Shown: positions 1 through 6,413, numbered from the stretch's first letter. The stretch: 7,511 nt of DNA from an uncultured Collinsella sp. (GCA_934654585.1 CAKUGF010000037.1:1-7511), one strand, 5' to 3'. Program-made: numbers and translations. The notes: generated by a model from the sequence alone, not told the origin.

Positions 1-1638
1 TGTTTTCCGATCGCTGCGGCTGCCGTTTCCGACAAGGCCGAGGAGATCAACAAGCTCAACGTCTTCCCCGTACCCGATGGCGATACCGGCACCAACATGT
101 CGCTCACGCTCGCCTCGGTGACCAAGGAGCTTTCGGCGCTTCCCGCCGATGCTGATATGGAGGCCATCGCCGGTGCCATCACCCATGGCTCCCTCATGGG
201 CGCCCGCGGTAACTCCGGCGTCATCACTTCGCAGATCCTGCGCGGCGTGGCCGAGGGCCTTGTCTCTGCCGACGAGCCCATTACGTCCGCCAACATCGCC
301 TTCGCCTTCCGCCGTGCCGTCAAGGTTGCCTTCCAGGCCGTCCGCAAGCCCATCGAGGGCACGATTCTCACCGTCCTGCGCGACGTCTCGACGAAGGCCG
401 ACGAGTGCGAGAAGAAGAAGTTCTCGGCCGAGGAAGTACTTGACGCCATCGTCGTCGAGGCCTATCAGTCCGTTGCCCGCACGCCCGACCTGCTGCCTGT
501 CCTCAAGGAGAACGGCGTGGTCGACTCCGGCGCCTTTGGCTTTGCCATCTTCCTCGAGAACTTCGTGGCCGCAGCCCTTGGCCGCAGCACCGTCGTCGAG
601 GATTTCTCCGCTACGTTTGATTCCGCCGGCTCTGCCCGCGATGCGGCTCTTGGCCGCGTTGAGATTGAGGCCAACGACGACTGGGAGGGCTCGGAGTTCC
701 GTTACTGTAACGAGTTCCTCTTTAAGGCCGACGCTCCGTTTGACGAGGACGAGTGCCTGAAGTTCCTGGGTTCCATGGGCGACTGCGAGCTGCTCGTGGG
801 CGCGTACCCCGATTACAAGATTCACGTGCACTCTAACACCCCGAATCTGGTGCTCGAGCACATGCTGCAGCTTGGTCAGATCTACGAGGTCTTTATCCAC
901 AACATGGAGATGGAGGCCCACGACCGTACCGCCAAGATCCACGAGGATCAGGAGAAGGCTGCCGAGCCCGCCAAGGCTCTGGGCTTTGTCGCCGTTGCCG
1001 CCGGTTCGGGCGAGGCTGACATTCTCAAGTCCCTCGGTGTCGATGTGATCGTGTCTGGTGGCCAGACCATGAACCCCTCGACCGCCGACCTGCTGGGCGC
1101 CGTCGACCAGGTCAACGCGACCTCGGTCATCATCCTGCCCAACAACGGCAACATTCGCATGGCTGCCGAGGCTGCTGCCTCCGCCTGCACCGATAAGAAG
1201 GTTGCCGTCGTTCCCACCAAGACCGTCCCGCAGGCTTTCTCTGCGCTGTTCGCGGTCCTGCCCGATTCCGAGCTCGAGGATGCCGTCGCCGCCATGGTTG
1301 ACGCCATCAGCGAGGTTCGTGATGGCGAGGTCACCCGTGCCGTGCGCGATTCCAGCGCCTCCGACGGCTCGCCGATTCACTCCGGTGACGTCATGGGCAT
1401 CATCGCCGGTTCCATCGACGTGGTCGGCTCCGATGTGAAGCAGGTTACGCTCGACTGCATCAACCGTATGCAGGAGGAAGAGGAGGGCGACGCGCTGACG
1501 ATTCTGGCCGGCGAGGAGCTGTCCGACGAGGCCTTCCAGGAGATCGTCGACGCCATCGAGGAGGCTCAGCCCGATCTGGAGATTGATGCCCATCGTGGCG
1601 AGCAGCCGCTCTATCCTGTGATCTTCTCGATCGAGTAG
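1..1638 (+). CDS. fakA: Fatty acid kinase ATP-binding subunit FakA (YloV/DAK2 family), 5'-truncated by window start
   Basis: FakA transfers phosphate from ATP to fatty acids presented by a FakB (DegV-family) carrier, giving acyl-phosphate for phospholipid synthesis in the cytosol. The frame is open from base 1, so the ATG at 97 is internal: the 32 codons before it encode the family signature NVFPVPDGDTGTN (visible residues 20-32). D26 and D28 correspond to the Mg/ATP-binding aspartates of the DhaL-like kinase domain. GARGNSG follows at 67-73. The middle domain keeps the zinc-site residues described in Staphylococcus aureus FakA: C236 in YCNEF, and H275 and H277 in IHVHS. The C-terminal domain has GGQTMNPSTAD from residue 353 and LPNNGNI. 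545 residues are visible against about 550 in the family, so only some 10-25 N-terminal residues are missing, judged from recalled S. aureus FakA. No fakB lies in the window. recG begins 10 nt after the stop, implying co-transcription. Confidence 0.94.
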   Translation, partial: CFPIAAAAVSDKAEEINKLNVFPVPDGDTGTNMSLTLASVTKELSALPADADMEAIAGAITHGSLMGARGNSGVITSQILRGVAEGLVSADEPITSANIAFAFRRAVKVAFQAVRKPIEGTILTVLRDVSTKADECEKKKFSAEEVLDAIVVEAYQSVARTPDLLPVLKENGVVDSGAFGFAIFLENFVAAALGRSTVVEDFSATFDSAGSARDAALGRVEIEANDDWEGSEFRYCNEFLFKADAPFDEDECLKFLGSMGDCELLVGAYPDYKIHVHSNTPNLVLEHMLQLGQIYEVFIHNMEMEAHDRTAKIHEDQEKAAEPAKALGFVAVAAGSGEADILKSLGVDVIVSGGQTMNPSTADLLGAVDQVNATSVIILPNNGNIRMAAEAAASACTDKKVAVVPTKTVPQAFSALFAVLPDSELEDAVAAMVDAISEVRDGEVTRAVRDSSASDGSPIHSGDVMGIIAGSIDVVGSDVKQVTLDCINRMQEEEEGDALTILAGEELSDEAFQEIVDAIEEAQPDLEIDAHRGEQPLYPVIFSIE

Positions 1639-1648
1639 GCATCTGGCC

Positions 1649-3826
1649 ATGTCCGAGCTGTGCTCCGTGCCGCGCGTCTCGGAGCGCTTTGCCCAGAGCA
1701 ATGCGCTCGACGAGGATATCGCGCGACTCAAATATGTTTCGGGTAAACGTGAGGAGGCCCTTCGCCGTCTGGGAATTCGGACGGTGGGGGACCTCCTTCT
1801 CCATATCCCTCATCGATACCTCGACTTTACGCGCTCCTGGTCCATCGAGATGGCGCCCATCGGCACCGTCTGCACCATCATCGCTGCGGTCGATCGCATT
1901 GTGCAAAAGCAGCCTCGTCCGCGCATGCAGGTGACCGAGGTTTCGCTCGTGGACGAGACGGGCGTGCTACAGGTCGCCTTTTTCCGTCAGCCCTGGATTG
2001 CCCAGCAGCTCAAACAGGGCGACCGCTTGGCCGTGATGGGCAAGGTCGAGTTTGCCTACGGCTTTAAGCAGATGGCCTCGCCGCATTTTGAGAAGCTCGA
2101 GGACGGGCGCGCCGTGGGCACCATCTTGCCGGTTCATTACGTGAGTGACGGCGTGAGCCAGGCGTGGATGCGCCGTATTGTGAGCGGTGCGCTTGAAGTC
2201 ATCGGCAATCCCTTTGACCCCATTCCAGCTCCGCTGCGTGTAAAGCGCAAGCTTATGAGCAATGCCCGCGCGCTGCGCGCGATTCACTTTCCCTCGAGTA
2301 TGGCCGAGCGCGATATCGCGCGTCGGCGTCTTGCCTACGAGGAGTGCCTCTACCTGCAGTTGGCGCTGCGTCTGCGCAACGACGGCGGTTTGGTTGAGGT
2401 GGTTCCCTACGCGCATGCCGCGGGCGAGCATCTGGCCGCACTCAGGCAGGCACTCCCGTTTTCGCTGAGCGACGAGCAGGAGGCAGCGTTTCAGGATATC
2501 CTGCGCGATATGTGCGATGGCGAACGCGTGATGAACCGCCTGCTACTGGGTGACGTCGGTACCGGCAAGACCGCCGTTGCCGCCTGCGCGCTGGCCGTGG
2601 CTGCCGATAGCGGCGCGCAGGCCTGTGTCATGGCACCGACGGGTGTGCTGGCGCGTCAATATGCCGATAAGACCGGCCCTTTGCTCTCGCAGACCGGTAT
2701 GACCTGGGCGCTCCTGACGGGCGCCACGCCGGCCGCCGAGCGCGAGCGGATTCATGCCCAGCTCCAGTCCGGCGAGCTCGATGTCCTATTTGGCACCCAC
2801 GCGGTGCTTTCGGACAACGTCACCTTCAAGCATTTGTCGCTTGTGGTCATCGACGAACAGCACCGGTTTGGCGTCGGCCAGCGCAACGCCCTGCGCGCCA
2901 AGGGTCCCGGTGCCGACCTGCTCGTCATGACGGCGACACCCATCCCGCGAACGCTGGCGCTCTCTGTCTACGGCGATCTGGATACGAGCATCATCCGCCA
3001 TCGTCCTGTTCCGGGCGCCGGCGTGACGACGCGCGTCCTCACCGAGTCAAGCCGCGATCTTGCCTATGGGGCCATCCGCGAGGCGCACGAAAAGGGTCAG
3101 CAGGCCTATGTGATCTGCCCGCTCGTGGAGCCGAGTGACTCGGCCGATGAGCTCGAGGACGTCCCCGGCATGGCCCGCGACGACGAAGGTCGCGTGACCG
3201 TGCCCGTGCCGCTGCACGACACAGCGACCGAGCTCGACCGCCTGCGCCTGGCGCTGCCGGGACTGACTATCGAGCGCCTTCACGGCCGTATGCCGGCGGG
3301 GGAGAAGGACCGGGTCATCGATGCCTTTAAGCGTGGCGAGATCGATGTGCTCGTTTCGACTACGGTGGTCGAGGTGGGCGTCGACGTGCCCAACGCCACC
3401 GTCATGGTCATCGAGAACGGCGAGCGCTTTGGCTTGGCCGCCCTGCACCAGCTGCGTGGTCGCGTGGGCCGCGGTAACGTGTCGGGCACGTGCCTGGTCA
3501 TGACGCACTCTAAGGGCAACGGCGGTTCGTCGGCAGCGCAAGACCGCCTGCAGTCACTCGAAAAGACCTCAGACGGCTTTACGCTCGCCCAGATGGATCT
3601 GCGTTTGCGCCATGAGGGCGAAATCTTAGGTTACCGCCAGCATGGCGGCGTGACCCTGCGCTTTGTCGACCTTGATGCCGACGAGGAGCTGATCGAGTGG
3701 GCGCATTTGGACGCCGTCGAGCTCTTGCGGTATGCTAGCAACCTTGACTCTGTGGCGACGCGTCCCCTGCGCGATTCGGTCGCCACGCGGTATCGACATA
3801 TCTTTAAGGAGGTCAGCGGAGGATGA
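1649..3826 (+). CDS. recG: ATP-dependent DNA helicase RecG
   Basis: RecG is a double-stranded DNA translocase that regresses stalled replication forks and processes branched DNA. The 725-residue product has an N-terminal wedge/OB-fold region (about 60-160), then the SF2 motor: Walker A GDVGTGKT at 301-308, DEQH box at 402-405 followed by RFG, TATP at 428-431, STTVVEVGVDVP from 570 and QLRGRVGRG at 601-609. It is slightly longer than the E. coli (693) and B. subtilis (682) proteins, partly through extra residues near 497-520. The helix-hairpin-like N-terminus reads YVSGKREEAL where many RecGs have a GVGPK-type motif. The start is uncertain: no clear Shine-Dalgarno precedes ATG 1649. An in-frame TGA at 1619-1621 limits upstream choices, and GTG 1667 is the nearest downstream alternative. 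Coupling to fakA, 10 nt upstream, probably drives translation. The 3' end overlaps rsmD by 4 nt. Confidence 0.97.
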   Translation: MSELCSVPRVSERFAQSNALDEDIARLKYVSGKREEALRRLGIRTVGDLLLHIPHRYLDFTRSWSIEMAPIGTVCTIIAAVDRIVQKQPRPRMQVTEVSLVDETGVLQVAFFRQPWIAQQLKQGDRLAVMGKVEFAYGFKQMASPHFEKLEDGRAVGTILPVHYVSDGVSQAWMRRIVSGALEVIGNPFDPIPAPLRVKRKLMSNARALRAIHFPSSMAERDIARRRLAYEECLYLQLALRLRNDGGLVEVVPYAHAAGEHLAALRQALPFSLSDEQEAAFQDILRDMCDGERVMNRLLLGDVGTGKTAVAACALAVAADSGAQACVMAPTGVLARQYADKTGPLLSQTGMTWALLTGATPAAERERIHAQLQSGELDVLFGTHAVLSDNVTFKHLSLVVIDEQHRFGVGQRNALRAKGPGADLLVMTATPIPRTLALSVYGDLDTSIIRHRPVPGAGVTTRVLTESSRDLAYGAIREAHEKGQQAYVICPLVEPSDSADELEDVPGMARDDEGRVTVPVPLHDTATELDRLRLALPGLTIERLHGRMPAGEKDRVIDAFKRGEIDVLVSTTVVEVGVDVPNATVMVIENGERFGLAALHQLRGRVGRGNVSGTCLVMTHSKGNGGSSAAQDRLQSLEKTSDGFTLAQMDLRLRHEGEILGYRQHGGVTLRFVDLDADEELIEWAHLDAVELLRYASNLDSVATRPLRDSVATRYRHIFKEVSGG
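3806..3822 (+). promoter_or_regulatory. rsmD ribosome binding site inside the recG 3' end
   Basis: AAGGAGG at 3806-3812 lies 10 nt before the rsmD ATG at 3823, and a second GGAGG at 3818-3822 abuts the start codon. The first is the better-spaced Shine-Dalgarno. Both are within recG coding sequence, and the genes overlap by ATGA (3823-3826). This fixes the rsmD start and implies translational coupling. Confidence 0.8.
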
Positions 3827-4473
3827 GAATCATCGGCGGCGAATGGCGCGGTCGTAAGATCGAGGAGCCCCGTGGTCGTGATGTCACGCGCCCCACGACT
3901 GATCGCGTGCGCGAGGCGTGCGCGTCTATGGTCATGTCGGCATTCGATTTCGATTTGGACGAGGTTCGTGTGCTGGACGCCTTTGGCGGCTCCGGCGCCT
4001 TAGGTATAGAGATGCTCTCGCGTGGCGCCCGCTCGCTCACCACGTTCGAGATTGATCGCAACGCCGCGCGGCTCATTTCCAAGAATATCGAATCATTGTG
4101 CCGCGACCGTGCCCGCTGGCGCGTCGTGACTGGCGATATCCTCGCCAGCGCATCGCGTGGCCGTGTGCCGGGCGGCCCCTTCAATCTGGTTTTGCTCGAC
4201 CCGCCCTATGCCTTTGGTGCCGAACCGGTCGAGGAGTTGCTTCAGAACCTGGCCCAGCAGGGCCTGCTTGCCCCGGGTTCCTATGCCCTGTTTGAGCACG
4301 CTGCGGCCCAGCCCGGTGCACATCCGGCAGGCTTTGAGACCGTGCGCGAGAAGCGCTACGGCATCACCTCGGTCGACCTGCTTCGCTGGGTCGGCGACGA
4401 TGAGGACGATACCGCCGACACCGATGCCGACGACAACAATGGAATGACGTTTCAGGAGGACGCCCATGAGTGA
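3823..4473 (+). CDS. rsmD: 16S rRNA (guanine(966)-N(2))-methyltransferase RsmD
   Basis: RsmD uses S-adenosylmethionine to methylate N2 of G966 in 16S rRNA during 30S assembly. The 216-residue product opens with the family N-terminus RIIGGEWRGRKI. It then has RPTTDRVREA (23-32), the SAM-binding motif I LDAFGGSGALGIEML (51-65) and the catalytic DPPY tetrad at 126-129, the N6/N2-type amino-methyltransferase signature. Rossmann-type methyltransferase residues span roughly 1-190. The last 26 residues are an acidic tail (9 of the 16 residues 191-206 are Asp/Glu) beyond the usual family end of about 185-200. It encodes no recognisable domain, and its DNA contains the coaD ribosome binding site. The gene overlaps recG by 4 nt and coaD by 8 nt. 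Next-door rsmD-coaD pairs are common in bacteria, which supports the call. Confidence 0.95.
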   Translation: MRIIGGEWRGRKIEEPRGRDVTRPTTDRVREACASMVMSAFDFDLDEVRVLDAFGGSGALGIEMLSRGARSLTTFEIDRNAARLISKNIESLCRDRARWRVVTGDILASASRGRVPGGPFNLVLLDPPYAFGAEPVEELLQNLAQQGLLAPGSYALFEHAAAQPGAHPAGFETVREKRYGITSVDLLRWVGDDEDDTADTDADDNNGMTFQEDAHE

Positions 4474-4963
4474 CACCATCAACCGCGTCATCGTTCCGGG
4501 TACCTTCGATCCCATCACGTTTGGTCATATCGACGTCATCCGCCGTGCCCGCCGCATCTTTCCCAGCGTGATCGTGGCCGTTGCCGAATCGCAGGGCAAA
4601 AACGGCGTGGGTACCACTTTTATGCTCGACGAGCGCGTGGCACTGGCCCGCGAGGCGCTCGGTGATATCGATGGCGTCGAGGTGCTGCCCTTTACCGGCC
4701 TGCTGGTCGATTTTGCCCGCGAGCAGGGTGCGGGTGCTGTGGTTAAGGGCCTGCGCGCCATGACCGATTTTGAGTACGAGCTGCAGCAGGCAGACCTCAA
4801 CTACCGCCTGGATAACGAGCTGGAGTCCATCTTTGTCATGAGTGCGCCGCAGTACGGCTACATCTCGAGCTCGGTGGTTCGCCAGATTGCCTCGCTTGGC
4901 AGCGACGTTTCGACGTTTGTGCCACCCAATGTAGTTGAGGCGCTTAAACATCGCTTTTCGTGA
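4466..4963 (+). CDS. coaD: Phosphopantetheine adenylyltransferase (PPAT)
   Basis: CoaD transfers AMP from ATP to 4'-phosphopantetheine, giving dephospho-CoA, the penultimate step of CoA synthesis. It is a cytosolic, normally hexameric nucleotidyltransferase. The 165-residue product (family about 160) shows the nucleotidyltransferase motif GTFDPITFGH at 12-21, with the (T/H)xGH-type histidine H21. It also has KGLRAMTDFEYE from residue 94 and the C-terminal ISSSVVR at 133-139, the adenylate-binding signature. The start at 4466 is set by AGGAGG at 4454-4459, 6 nt upstream and inside rsmD, and the first 8 nt overlap the rsmD end. No intrinsic terminator follows; the next 68 nt hold a candidate promoter for the following gene. 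Confidence 0.96.
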   Translation: MSDTINRVIVPGTFDPITFGHIDVIRRARRIFPSVIVAVAESQGKNGVGTTFMLDERVALAREALGDIDGVEVLPFTGLLVDFAREQGAGAVVKGLRAMTDFEYELQQADLNYRLDNELESIFVMSAPQYGYISSSVVRQIASLGSDVSTFVPPNVVEALKHRFS

Positions 4964-4965
4964 CG

Positions 4966-4996
4966 TTGCATTATGCCTGTTGGCATGTGGTAAACT
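4966..4996 (+). promoter_or_regulatory. Candidate sigma-A-type promoter with extended -10, upstream of the coiled-coil gene
   Basis: An extended -10 TGG-TAAACT lies at 4988-4996 (4 of 6 matches to TATAAT, plus TGn). The best -35 candidate at normal position is TTGCAT at 4966-4971, 19 nt upstream and weak (3 of 6). Transcription would start near 5003, giving a leader of about 30 nt before the ATG at 5032. The placement between coaD and the next gene supports it, but the -35 is poor. It shares TGTGGTA with the candidate promoter before rpmF. Confidence 0.45.
4973..4986 (+). repeat. Short inverted repeat within the promoter spacer
   Basis: ATGCC (4973-4977), loop TGTT and GGCAT (4982-4986) form a perfect 5-bp dyad. 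It falls between the proposed -35 and -10 elements. No T-run follows, so it is not an intrinsic terminator for coaD. It could be a small operator or chance; five paired bases are too few to decide. Confidence 0.4.
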
Positions 4997-5019
4997 AACA
5001 CGATGATATGTTACCTATG

Positions 5020-5026
5020 AAAGGAG
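5020..5026 (+). promoter_or_regulatory. Ribosome binding site that sets the start of the coiled-coil gene
   Basis: AAAGGAG at 5020-5026 sits 5 nt before ATG 5032. Two earlier in-frame ATGs, at 5008 and 5017, lie upstream of or abut this site and have no Shine-Dalgarno of their own. This supports 5032 as the true start. Confidence 0.75.
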
Positions 5027-5031
5027 ACCGG

Positions 5032-5529
5032 ATGCCGGGCGAGAATTTTCCTGGCGACAGGATCGTGAGCCTTGTCGACGAGCTCGAGGGGCTCATCGAA
5101 GAGGCTAAGACGCCGTTCGGCAAGAATGCCCAGATGAAGGTCATCGATGCCGACGTCTTCTTTAACATCCTCGATGAGATCCGTATGAGCTATCCCGAGG
5201 AGTGGCAGAAGTCCCGCCGCATTCTCAAGGAGCGCGAGGAGCTTATGGCTTCCGCCGCCGCTCAGGCCGATTCCATCATCGCCGACGCTCAGCAGCAGGC
5301 CCTCACCATCGCCGGTGAGCAGGAGATCGTCCGCCTCGCCCAGCAGCAGGCCGACGATATCCGCGACCGTGCCCAGCAGTACGAGCGCGAGACGCGCTAT
5401 GCCGCCGAGGACTACGCCGAGCAGGTCTTTACCCACCTCGAGGAGAACCTCAAGAGCCTGACCGGCACCGTCACCCGTTGCCGCCAGCAGCTCAACGAGG
5501 GCGCCGCCCAGCAGAATGGTCAATGGTAA
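5032..5529 (+). CDS. SepIVA/DivIVA-family-like coiled-coil protein, probable cell division or envelope growth factor
   Basis: The product is a 165-residue soluble protein with no signal peptide or membrane segment. A short N-terminal module (about 10-55: VDELEGLIEEAKTPFG, then VIDADVFFNILDEIR) resembles the lead segment of DivIVA-like proteins. A long Ala/Gln/Glu-rich helix from about 60 to 145 is a likely coiled coil. A basic stretch (TRCRQQL) and a polar tail close it. The opening module, the PEEW-SRRIL-ERE region and the final LEENLKSLTGTVTRCRQQL resemble, from memory, Mycobacterium tuberculosis Rv2927c, the SepIVA protein needed for division. Like Rv2927c it lies directly upstream of a DUF177 gene. 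It is shorter than the mycobacterial protein because the repetitive coiled coil is reduced. The family link is a sequence-plus-synteny inference; a role at the division site or growing pole is not shown here. It begins a probable new transcript from the promoter at 4966-4996 and ends in a TAATG junction with the next gene. Confidence 0.8.
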   Translation: MPGENFPGDRIVSLVDELEGLIEEAKTPFGKNAQMKVIDADVFFNILDEIRMSYPEEWQKSRRILKEREELMASAAAQADSIIADAQQQALTIAGEQEIVRLAQQQADDIRDRAQQYERETRYAAEDYAEQVFTHLEENLKSLTGTVTRCRQQLNEGAAQQNGQW

Positions 5530-6083
5530 TGGCCGAGTTCCCGAACGTTATCGTCGACCTTTCCGAGCGGCTTGAGTTTCCCGGAGACTCGTATCCGCTG
5601 ACCGGTAAGGTCGATGTCGCCAACTACACGGTGGGCGAGAAGGAGTACCAGCTGCAGGACGGCATCGACTACGACGTGGTCTTTACCAATGCCGGCACCG
5701 GTGTCTTGCTCACGGGCATGGTTCGCGCGCACGCCACCGGCGAGTGCGACCGTTGCCTGGAGCCCGCCTCGTTTGATATCGCTGGCGAGATCGAGGAGTT
5801 CTATCTCTTTGAGGAGCCCGAGGATCCCGAGGCGTACGAGGACGGCTACGAGCTGCTGGGTGAGGATCGCATGGTCGACCTGGGCGAGCCCATTAACGAT
5901 GCGGTTGTCATGGACACGCCGTTTGTGGTGCTCTGCACGCCCGATTGCCGCGGTCTTTGCCCCGTCTGCGGTGGTAATCTCAACGTCGAGCAATGCGATT
6001 GTGCCGCCCAAGCCGAGGCCGAATGGGCCGAAGCCACGGAAAATCCATTTGCAGCATTAAAGAATCTCAAGCTTGACGAGTAA
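5529..6083 (+). CDS. yceD: DUF177 (YceD-type) protein, probable 23S rRNA/L32-associated factor
   Basis: The DUF177 family is linked to 23S rRNA accumulation and to ribosomal protein L32, and is very often encoded just before rpmF, as here. The 184-residue product carries the family landmarks: GECDRCLEPA at 71-80, the acidic EEFYLFEE region (89-96), VDLGEPINDAV (116-126), LCTPDCRGLCPVCGGNLN (135-152), and the C-terminal NPFAALKNLK (172-181). Two CxxC pairs (C73/C76 and C144/C147), plus C136, C140, C156 and C158, suggest a metal site; that is inferred. The start chosen is ATG 5529, which shares its A with the preceding TAA (TAATG). ATG 5523, two codons earlier, is an equally readable alternative. 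Neither has a strong Shine-Dalgarno, so reinitiation after the coiled-coil gene is likely. Some annotations may extend it to ATG 5478, adding 17 residues that overlap the upstream gene. Confidence 0.92.
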   Translation: MAEFPNVIVDLSERLEFPGDSYPLTGKVDVANYTVGEKEYQLQDGIDYDVVFTNAGTGVLLTGMVRAHATGECDRCLEPASFDIAGEIEEFYLFEEPEDPEAYEDGYELLGEDRMVDLGEPINDAVVMDTPFVVLCTPDCRGLCPVCGGNLNVEQCDCAAQAEAEWAEATENPFAALKNLKLDE

Positions 6084-6097
6084 AACTGTGGTAGTAT
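6073..6097 (+). promoter_or_regulatory. Candidate promoter upstream of rpmF
   Basis: An extended -10 TGG-TAGTAT lies at 6089-6097 (4 of 6 plus TGn). A good -35 hexamer TTGACG (5 of 6) is at 6073-6078, but the spacing to TAGTAT is only 13 nt. It would fit the weaker TATCGC at 6095-6100 with 16 nt. Either reading puts the start near 6104-6107 and gives a leader of about 40 nt. The exact hexamer pairing is unresolved. Confidence 0.45.
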
Positions 6098-6147
6098 CGC
6101 TACTTGCGCGTAATCGCCACACTGGATAGTTCATAAGGAAGGTCACT

Positions 6148-6327
6148 ATGCCCGTACCTAAACAAAAGCAGGGTCGTATCCGCACTCACACCCGTCGTTC
6201 CGCCAACATGAAGATCTCGGCTGCGGCTCAGTCCACGTGCCCCCGTTGCGGCGCTGTCAAGCTCCCGCACCACGTGTGCCCCAGCTGCGGTTTCTACAAG
6301 GACCGCGAGGTTATCGTTACCGAGTAA
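6148..6327 (+). CDS. rpmF: 50S ribosomal protein L32
   Basis: This encodes the small L32 protein of the large ribosomal subunit. The 59-residue product begins MPVPKQKQGR, continues with the basic RIRTHTRRSANMK (10-22), and carries a four-cysteine zinc ribbon: C31 and C34 in CPRC, C44 and C47 in CPSC. This is the cysteine-bearing form of L32, not the zinc-free paralogue found in some bacteria. A strong Shine-Dalgarno AAGGAAGG at 6135-6142 precedes ATG 6148 with good spacing. The gene follows DUF177 after a 64-nt gap with a candidate promoter, and precedes plsX, the classic yceD-rpmF-plsX order. Length and start match the family exactly. An intrinsic terminator 39 nt after the stop probably ends most of its transcripts. 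Confidence 0.98.
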   Translation: MPVPKQKQGRIRTHTRRSANMKISAAAQSTCPRCGAVKLPHHVCPSCGFYKDREVIVTE

Positions 6328-6330
6328 CTG

Positions 6331-6336
6331 TATACT
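6331..6336 (+). promoter_or_regulatory. Possible -10 element for plsX just after rpmF
   Basis: TATACT (5 of 6 to TATAAT) follows TG directly, 4 nt after the rpmF stop codon. No convincing -35 stands 16-18 nt upstream (that stretch is the rpmF 3' end). If active, its transcript would start near 6343 and meet the terminator at 6367-6396 before reaching plsX. Confidence 0.25.
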
Positions 6337-6349
6337 CGCATACGATGCC

Positions 6350-6363
6350 GTTCCAACTGGAAC
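6350..6363 (+). repeat. Small inverted repeat in the rpmF-plsX gap
   Basis: GTTCC (6350-6354), loop AACT and GGAAC (6359-6363) form a perfect 5-bp dyad just before the terminator hairpin. It does not match the FapR operator consensus (TTAGTACC-type) that precedes plsX in Bacillus. The function is unknown; it may be an operator, a transcript hairpin or chance. Confidence 0.35.
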
Positions 6364-6366
6364 CAC

Positions 6367-6396
6367 AATGGCCGGCTCAATGAGTCGGCCATTTTT
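6367..6396 (+). terminator. Intrinsic terminator between rpmF and plsX
   Basis: AATGGCCG (6367-6374) pairs with CGGCCATT (6386-6393). The helix continues through a G-U pair (6375/6385) and CTC/GAG (6376-6378 / 6382-6384) around an AAT loop, giving a 12-bp stem. The 3' arm runs into five T residues (6392-6396). It lies 39 nt after the rpmF stop and ends only 4 nt before the plsX Shine-Dalgarno. Confidence 0.85.
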
Positions 6397-6400
6397 GTAT

Positions 6401-6406
6401 AAGGAG
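6401..6406 (+). promoter_or_regulatory. plsX ribosome binding site that selects ATG 6414
   Basis: AAGGAG at 6401-6406 is 7 nt from ATG 6414, a normal spacing. It is only 1 nt from the earlier in-frame ATG at 6408. The start at 6414 (MSNVRV) is therefore preferred over the two-codon-longer form. Confidence 0.8.
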
Positions 6407-6413
6407 TATGTAT

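Noticed and set aside
97..1638. ATG 97 as the start of the first gene
   Set aside because: The frame is open to base 1, and the codons before it encode the conserved NVFPVPDGDTG kinase motif, so the gene begins outside the window.
4964..4990. Terminator for coaD
   Set aside because: The only hairpin has five base pairs and no T-run, and it overlaps a candidate promoter.
5008..5031. Earlier ATGs (5008, 5017) for the coiled-coil gene
   Set aside because: The Shine-Dalgarno AAAGGAG at 5020-5026 lies after them and is correctly spaced only for ATG 5032.
5011..5523. - strand Leu/Gly-rich open frame opposite the coiled-coil gene
   Set aside because: The Leu-rich sequence is the antisense of the Glu/Gln-rich coiled coil (GAG/CAG read as CTC/CTG), with no independent start signal.
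5478..5528. Longer DUF177 start at ATG 5478
   Set aside because: It adds an Arg/Pro-rich stretch that is a shifted-frame reading of the upstream gene; the family-like sequence begins at MAEFPNVIVDLS and TAATG coupling explains initiation.
6408..6413. plsX start at ATG 6408
   Set aside because: It is only 1 nt from the Shine-Dalgarno; ATG 6414 has normal spacing.
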